Shown: one piece after another, positions 29,845 to 33,773 of the stretch
Layout of the letters: each line of letters opens with the position of its first letter
Position numbering within the stretch: the first letter of the stretch is position 1
Origin: a virus
Reading direction: 5' to 3' (one strand)
IMG/VR virus record: IMGVR_UViG_3300048817_000051
Coordinates: 1-33,773 of that record
Length of the DNA stretch: 33,773 bases
Position numbers and translations under genes: made by a program
Notes under the pieces: model-generated
The model's input: the letters and a program-made list of their open reading frames with translations, nothing else
What the model was told of the DNA's origin: nothing
Databases searched by the model: none

Positions 29845-32090
29845 GCGCTGGTGAAACCGGGCGCCCCGACCAAAGCCCGCAAACTGTACAGACCCCCACC
29901 ACTGGCGCCACGCAAGCGGATTGGGACTACTTCGAACTCCTTTTAGGCGTAGGCGAAGACATGCTGCCCGCGGTTCAGGCAAGCGCCGTACCCTCCGAGC
30001 ATTCAAACGTCGCGCCAGGCGGCTTCGGGAAGATCCCAAGCCGCTACAAGTCTCCCACTTCTAACGAAGCGACCGGTATCGCCAAATGGCAAACCGTTGC
30101 CGTCACAAGTCCCAACATAGACCGCTGGCGCACTGATCCGCGCTACTCGATATGCCTTCGCACTTCTGCCGTGCGTGCCCTCGATTGCGATGTGACCGAC
30201 CCCGCACTAGCCGCGCGGATTGCTGAGTGTATTGACGCGCACCTGCCAGGAGCCGCGAAGCGCGTCCGGTCTAACAGCCCGAAGTTCCTGGTGCCGTTCT
30301 TCTACAAGAACGCGCTCAAGAAGCAAGTCATTAAGACGGCGGCCGGCAAGATCGAACTTCTGGCAGACGGCCAGCATTTCATCGCGGCGGGGCTGCACCC
30401 CTCTGGCGTGCGCCATGAGTGGAATCCTGTGCCCCGGGAGTTCCCGACGCTCAAAACACTTGACGCGCTTTGGACGGCGCTCGCGGAACAGTTCGCAGTT
30501 GAGCCGGCCAAGCCCCTGATGGCCGAAACCTCAAGCGCTGCGCCCCAGGGTAAGCGCGCGGCGCCCCTCGACATCGACAAGCTGCGCAAGGCGGCGTTTA
30601 GCCACGATCCGAATTGTAGCCACGATAATTGGATCAAAATTGGCCAACAATTGCATGACGGTTCTAACGGCTCTAACGACGGACTGGCGATCTGGGTTGA
30701 TTGGAGCAAAGCCGCGACGGGCAAGAACGAAGACGGCAGCCCGAAATACCCTGGCGAAGCCCACTTGCGGGGGCGCTGGAAAACCTTTTCAAGCGAAGGT
30801 AAGCGTGCTGTAACGGGTGAAGCACTGATCGGGGATCTGCCCGCGGAAGCCGAGGAATTCGAGGTATTACCGGATGCCGCACCCGCACCCGAACCGCTGG
30901 GCCGATTGGTCACGCGAGATGGCGGCAGCTTGATCCCGAACGTACAGAACGCCGAGATTTTCACGCGCTCCTACTTACGTGGTCGGCTGAACTATGACGA
31001 ATTCCTCGACCGTATTTTGATTCATTGGCCCGGCGAGCAGCGGCGACCGTGGGTGGACAGCGATGCAGTACGCCTGCAAATCGCGATGCAGTCGCGGGGC
31101 ATGACAACAATGTCGAAGCAGGCGGCGACGGACGCGGCGGAGCTGGTCGCCCATACGACCCCCGCGAATTGCGTGCAGGAATATCTATTAGGTCTCAAGT
31201 GGGATGGCGCGAAGCGGCTCACAACATGGCTGCACCATGCGTTCGGAACACCAACCGATAAGTACCACCTCAGAGCCGGGCGTAACTTCCTGGTTGCAAT
31301 GTGCGCCCGCGCGATGCAGCCAGGTTGCCAGGTAGATGAGGTATTGGTGCTCGAGGGTGAACAGGGCATGAAGAAGACCGCGGCGCTGCGCGCTATCGGC
31401 GCGGAGTACTTCAAAGAGTTGACCGCGCGGCCCGATTCGCACGACTTCGAGCAGCAGTTGAAAGGCGTTTGGCTTGGAGAGTTCTCGGAGCTTGCGACCA
31501 TCAAGCGGCCGGAAGATATCGAACGCATCAAGCAGTTCATTACGAATAACGTGGACCATTACAGGCGCAGCTACGGGCGCACCGTTGAGGACTTTCCGCG
31601 CCGCGTGGTGTTCGCAGCCACGACGAACGGGGAAACGTGGTTGAACGACCCGACGGGCGGCCGGCGCTTCAACCCCGTGGCCGTGGAGCGTGTGAACCTT
31701 GAATGGATTCGAGCTAACCGGGACCAACTTTTTGCCGAGGCGCTGCGCGATTTCACTGCGGGTAGAAAATGGTGGGTTATGCCGGCCATCGCTCGCGAGC
31801 ACCAGGCGGCGCGGGCCGTCGAAGACCCTTGGGAGCAGCGCATAGAAGACTACCTGCGCGGCCGTGAAGGGAGCATCTCGACTATCGACGTGCTGCAATG
31901 GGGGCTTAACGTTGAGCCAGCGCAACAGACTAAGAGCGACCTTACGCGGGTAGGAATAACGTTGACCAAACTCGGATGCAACCGCACGCGCGTATCGAAA
32001 GATGGCCGCCAGCAGTGGAGGCGCATTGTGCCCCCGCAATATGCCGCGCAGAAAAAGATAATTGGCTTTGAAGATGAGCTGATCACATGA
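29841..32090 (+). CDS. Bifunctional primase-polymerase / VapE-type superfamily 3-like helicase
   Basis: 749 residues from a GTG overlapping the preceding stop. Residues about 65-200 resemble an archaeo-eukaryotic primase (PrimPol): RALDCDV with Asp115 and Asp117 for metal, then DGQHFIAAGLHPSG with His179. Residues 243-320 fit the primase C-terminal linker domain (DNWIKIGQQLHDGS, WVDWSKAA, then LRGRWKTF). Residues 445-660 are a virulence-associated-E (VapE) ATPase: LLGLKWDGAKRL, LVLEGEQGMKKTAALRAIG (Walker A at 506-513), VWLGEFSEL (Walker B), FAATTNGETWLNDPTGGRRF (sensor region). It would unwind the origin and prime replication. The candidate origin lies about 750 bases upstream. Confidence 0.9.
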   Translation: MSAGETGRPDQSPQTVQTPTTGATQADWDYFELLLGVGEDMLPAVQASAVPSEHSNVAPGGFGKIPSRYKSPTSNEATGIAKWQTVAVTSPNIDRWRTDPRYSICLRTSAVRALDCDVTDPALAARIAECIDAHLPGAAKRVRSNSPKFLVPFFYKNALKKQVIKTAAGKIELLADGQHFIAAGLHPSGVRHEWNPVPREFPTLKTLDALWTALAEQFAVEPAKPLMAETSSAAPQGKRAAPLDIDKLRKAAFSHDPNCSHDNWIKIGQQLHDGSNGSNDGLAIWVDWSKAATGKNEDGSPKYPGEAHLRGRWKTFSSEGKRAVTGEALIGDLPAEAEEFEVLPDAAPAPEPLGRLVTRDGGSLIPNVQNAEIFTRSYLRGRLNYDEFLDRILIHWPGEQRRPWVDSDAVRLQIAMQSRGMTTMSKQAATDAAELVAHTTPANCVQEYLLGLKWDGAKRLTTWLHHAFGTPTDKYHLRAGRNFLVAMCARAMQPGCQVDEVLVLEGEQGMKKTAALRAIGAEYFKELTARPDSHDFEQQLKGVWLGEFSELATIKRPEDIERIKQFITNNVDHYRRSYGRTVEDFPRRVVFAATTNGETWLNDPTGGRRFNPVAVERVNLEWIRANRDQLFAEALRDFTAGRKWWVMPAIAREHQAARAVEDPWEQRIEDYLRGREGSISTIDVLQWGLNVEPAQQTKSDLTRVGITLTKLGCNRTRVSKDGRQQWRRIVPPQYAAQKKIIGFEDELIT

Positions 32091-32149
32091 ATAAAAAAGG
32101 CATTGCCTCACCCAACGATTGTTTAACCAACCGAAAGGGTGATTTATGA
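32087..32149 (+). CDS. Possible 20-residue coupling peptide
   Basis: ATG 32087 overlaps the helicase stop (ATGA), and its own stop (TGA 32147-32149) overlaps the next start (ATGA). It encodes MNKKGIASPNDCLTNRKGDL. Double overlap suggests a translational relay across the gap rather than a functional peptide. Uncertain. Confidence 0.3.
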   Translation: MNKKGIASPNDCLTNRKGDL

Positions 32150-32391
32150 AGAATCTAGGAGATGCGTTCGACATACCGAGTGGGCGCCCGCTGTACACCG
32201 CAGACGAAGCGTTCGGCGCGATTAACAAATTTTTCGCCGCTGACCCAGAGTTTTATCGGCTTCACTGTGAGCAGCATCGCGCACTTTTTGAAGGCACGAA
32301 TTTTTGCTCGGGGGACCTTCGCGCAAGGGTCTTTGCCTACCGGCTCGCACGGGATCACCTAGAAGCAACGACATTGCAGAGGGTCCAATGA
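32146..32391 (+). CDS. Small hypothetical early protein
   Basis: 81 residues with AAGGGTG before the ATG. MKNLGDAFDIPSGRPLYTAD, EAFGAINKFFAADPEFYRLH, CEQHRALFEGTNFCSGDLRA, then RVFAYRLARDHLEATTLQRV. Helical, with two Cys. Not recognised. It overlaps the next gene by ATGA. Confidence 0.65.
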   Translation: MKNLGDAFDIPSGRPLYTADEAFGAINKFFAADPEFYRLHCEQHRALFEGTNFCSGDLRARVFAYRLARDHLEATTLQRVQ

Positions 32392-33281
32392 ACCCCTTTT
32401 CCCATCAGCAAGAGTTGCGTTTTGCGCGCGTCGCGGCACGAGTGACGCGAAAGTTGCCGCCCGATGCGCAATCAGAAGTGTTCGCGACCGCGTATCTCAA
32501 AGCCAGGGAGTCTTACGGCGATTTCGACGCAATGCGCGGGGACGGAACAATCGAATCGCGACTTGATAGCTGGTTTTTCGGTTTGGCACTTAACGCCAAA
32601 AAGAAGATTCGGCGGGAGTATCGGCCACTAGGCGCAAGCGAAGCGTTGGAAACGTTGGTGGCCGCGGATAATCCAGAGGCCGAAGCGATTCGAAGCGAAG
32701 TATTTGAGAAATTGACCACAGAGGATTTAGCGATCATGGCAGCGTTAGAAGGCGGCGCGTCGGTGCGCCAGGCGGCGCGCAAGTGCAAGGCGAGCGTCAG
32801 TCACGTTAAGCAAGTTAAGCGGCGTACCCGAATCAAACTACTACAGATTGCCGAGCACGCGGCGCCCGCGGTTCGACGTGAGCCGACGGGGTCTTCGGAC
32901 GACGACATGCGCGAGGCTGCACCGATCGACCACGAAATTGAAAGGATGCTGCGCCGGCCGGCAACGTCAAAAGCAGATTGCCCGGTTTGCTGGCGCTGTT
33001 CGTGGTTTGATGGCTTGCTTCCGGTGAAATACGCCGCTAAGAAGCTAGCGGACGCGGAAATAACAGAGGCGATTTTGCGAACCGAACTGCGCAAGCAGGA
33101 CATTGCTAATAAAACTGCGCCGCGCGATGCGCCGGAGGATCGCCCCGAAATAGACGCCACGCGCAAGTATCGGAAGGCTGAACTATTAGTCTCCTACAGT
33201 TCGCGGAGAGCTTGGCAACATATCGTCCAGAGGTGGGCGCGGCCCTTAAATCTTTTTACATCAGGAGTGCATGCAGCATGA
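32388..33281 (+). CDS. Sigma-factor-like / HTH regulator with Cys-rich C-terminal region
   Basis: 297 residues from ATG 32388, which overlaps the upstream stop and has GAGGG before it. The first 155 residues have the plan of an ECF-type sigma factor: a region-2-like helical block (FARVAARVTRKLPPDAQSEV, YLKARESYGDF, then RLDSWFFGLALNAKKKIRRE) and a region-4-like helix-turn-helix (LTTEDLAIMAALEGGASVRQ, AARKCKASVSHVKQVKRRTR). The second half is unlike sigma factors: CPVCWRC at 198-204, a possible metal site, followed by a Lys/Glu-rich helical stretch. It could direct transcription of the late arm, which lacks an obvious sigma70 promoter. The similarity is weak enough that a plain HTH DNA-binding protein remains possible. 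Confidence 0.65.
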   Translation: MNPFSHQQELRFARVAARVTRKLPPDAQSEVFATAYLKARESYGDFDAMRGDGTIESRLDSWFFGLALNAKKKIRREYRPLGASEALETLVAADNPEAEAIRSEVFEKLTTEDLAIMAALEGGASVRQAARKCKASVSHVKQVKRRTRIKLLQIAEHAAPAVRREPTGSSDDDMREAAPIDHEIERMLRRPATSKADCPVCWRCSWFDGLLPVKYAAKKLADAEITEAILRTELRKQDIANKTAPRDAPEDRPEIDATRKYRKAELLVSYSSRRAWQHIVQRWARPLNLFTSGVHAA

Positions 33282-33610
33282 GCGATTCGCAGAAAGCAGC
33301 GGCGGAAGCCGTTGAAATATTATCGCGAGAAGTTTGGAGGTTGCCCGCGGGTGTCCAGAACGGCACGATAAAGACCCTTGTCGATGCCATCGTGCGCGCG
33401 GCCGTGGCGCGGGTAGCGGAGAGCCAAGCGCAAGTATCAGAACAACCGGCTGCCGGCTGGGCCAAAGCCAGCGAGGCGTTAAAGCCGACCGACGTTTTCA
33501 CCATCGGCGACGACCCCCGACTGCGCGGAGCAGCGCCAACAACGCAGCCGGCCGCGAGCTTTGATCAACAGCGGGTTAAGCTCGGCCTGCCGCGGAAGGA
33601 TCGTACATGA
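33278..33610 (+). CDS. Small hypothetical early protein
   Basis: 110 residues from ATG 33278 (ATGA overlap with the preceding stop, CAGGAG upstream); the frame is open further upstream inside the previous gene. MSDSQKAAAEAVEILSREVW, NGTIKTLVDAIVRAAVARVA, ESQAQVSEQPAAGWAKASEA, PTDVFTIGDDPRLRGAAP. The N-terminal half is helical and Ala-rich, and the rest is flexible. Not recognised. Confidence 0.65.
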   Translation: MSDSQKAAAEAVEILSREVWRLPAGVQNGTIKTLVDAIVRAAVARVAESQAQVSEQPAAGWAKASEALKPTDVFTIGDDPRLRGAAPTTQPAASFDQQRVKLGLPRKDRT

Positions 33611-33622
33611 GGCGGTATCAGA

Positions 33623-33773
33623 ATGGCCAATAACCGAATGTACCTAAAAATGCACTGGATGCGAAGAGCCTGACCTTTTCTATCTGGCAAAGCGTATGCA
33701 AGATGGGTACTACGGACCTCTTAAGCCGAGTGATCCTTACGAGTGGTTCGACAAGCATAGGCATTGTGGCGGC
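33623..33773 (+). CDS. 5' part of the junction gene (frame broken at an A-run)
   Basis: ATG 33623 follows GAGGCGG at a good distance. The frame reads MANNRMYLK, then Met-His-Trp and a stop at 33671-33673. Slipping forward one base in the five-A run 33646-33650 gives MANNRMYLKCTGCEEPDLFY and continues, across the circular junction, into the gene ending at base 241. The product resembles a common small phage protein, so one gene is very likely intended. Confidence 0.6.
33647..33773. repeat. Right copy of 127-bp exact terminal direct repeat
   Basis: Identical to bases 1-127. Removing one copy closes the genome to a 33,646-bp circle and restores continuity of the early arm across the ends. Confidence 0.95.

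Noticed and set aside
31188-32228. 346-codon open frame on the minus strand inside the primase-helicase gene
   Set aside because: It lies antisense to a gene with clear domains, has no ribosome site or recognisable motif, and is expected as a by-product of GC-rich codon use.

Overview
The window is one complete, circularly closing genome of a tailed phage with a P22-type (podovirus) virion. The first 127 bases are repeated exactly as the last 127 bases (1-127 = 33647-33773), so the non-redundant genome is 33,646 bp and gene order runs across the ends. A repeat of exactly 127 bp is what a de Bruijn assembler with k=127 leaves on a circular or circularly permuted molecule, which fits headful packaging of the P22 type. 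The sequence is GC-rich, with good Shine-Dalgarno sites and many ATGA/GTGA start-stop overlaps, suggesting a proteobacterial host. The host cannot be named from the sequence.

Layout. (a) Rightward early arm, 29329 to 33610, across the junction to 2747: a gene of unknown function, a PrimPol/VapE-type primase-helicase, small genes, a sigma/HTH-like regulator, three or four small unknown genes, a small HTH protein and a large serine integrase. The arm ends at a bidirectional terminator (2801-2827). (b) Leftward late arm, 28229 down to 2848. In transcription order it holds: small proteins and three beta-rich virion-like proteins; two GroES-like proteins flanking a small Cys protein; small terminase; a large terminase split over two frames; portal, scaffold, P22-type coat protein and a head-fibre-like protein; a methyltransferase plus two paralogous glycosyltransferases; an endonuclease VII-like nuclease; two holin-like membrane proteins; gp4-like and gp10-like head-closure proteins; a needle/fibre-like protein with a jelly-roll end; a 2-oxoglutarate/Fe(II) oxygenase-like protein; three ejection-type proteins; and a beta-helix tailspike. 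(c) A small rightward island (5196-5877) sits inside the late arm. (d) The divergent intergenic region (28230-29328, about 1.1 kb) has no convincing gene. It is packed with inverted repeats, seven GACCAC-type repeats in both orientations, an AT-rich nested-palindrome block and a seven-tract C-run (G-quadruplex on the other strand). It is the best candidate for the replication origin and the early/late control region.

How the parts work together: the early arm replicates and integrates the genome. The late arm packages DNA (TerS/TerL/portal), builds the capsid (scaffold/coat), closes the head (gp4/gp10), and supplies ejection proteins and the receptor-binding spike. The glycosyltransferase/methyltransferase block and the oxygenase are accessory enzymes placed among virion genes, which suggests covalent modification of the virion or of host surface or DNA. 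No canonical endolysin, GroEL or CI-type repressor is recognisable.

Points most worth a second look: the split terminase, a head-closure gene that appears to start at ATT, a frameshifted gene at the genome junction, the origin-like repeat region, the ejection protein carrying an S74-type chaperone domain with Cys in place of the catalytic Ser, and the oxygenase and sugar/methyl modification genes.
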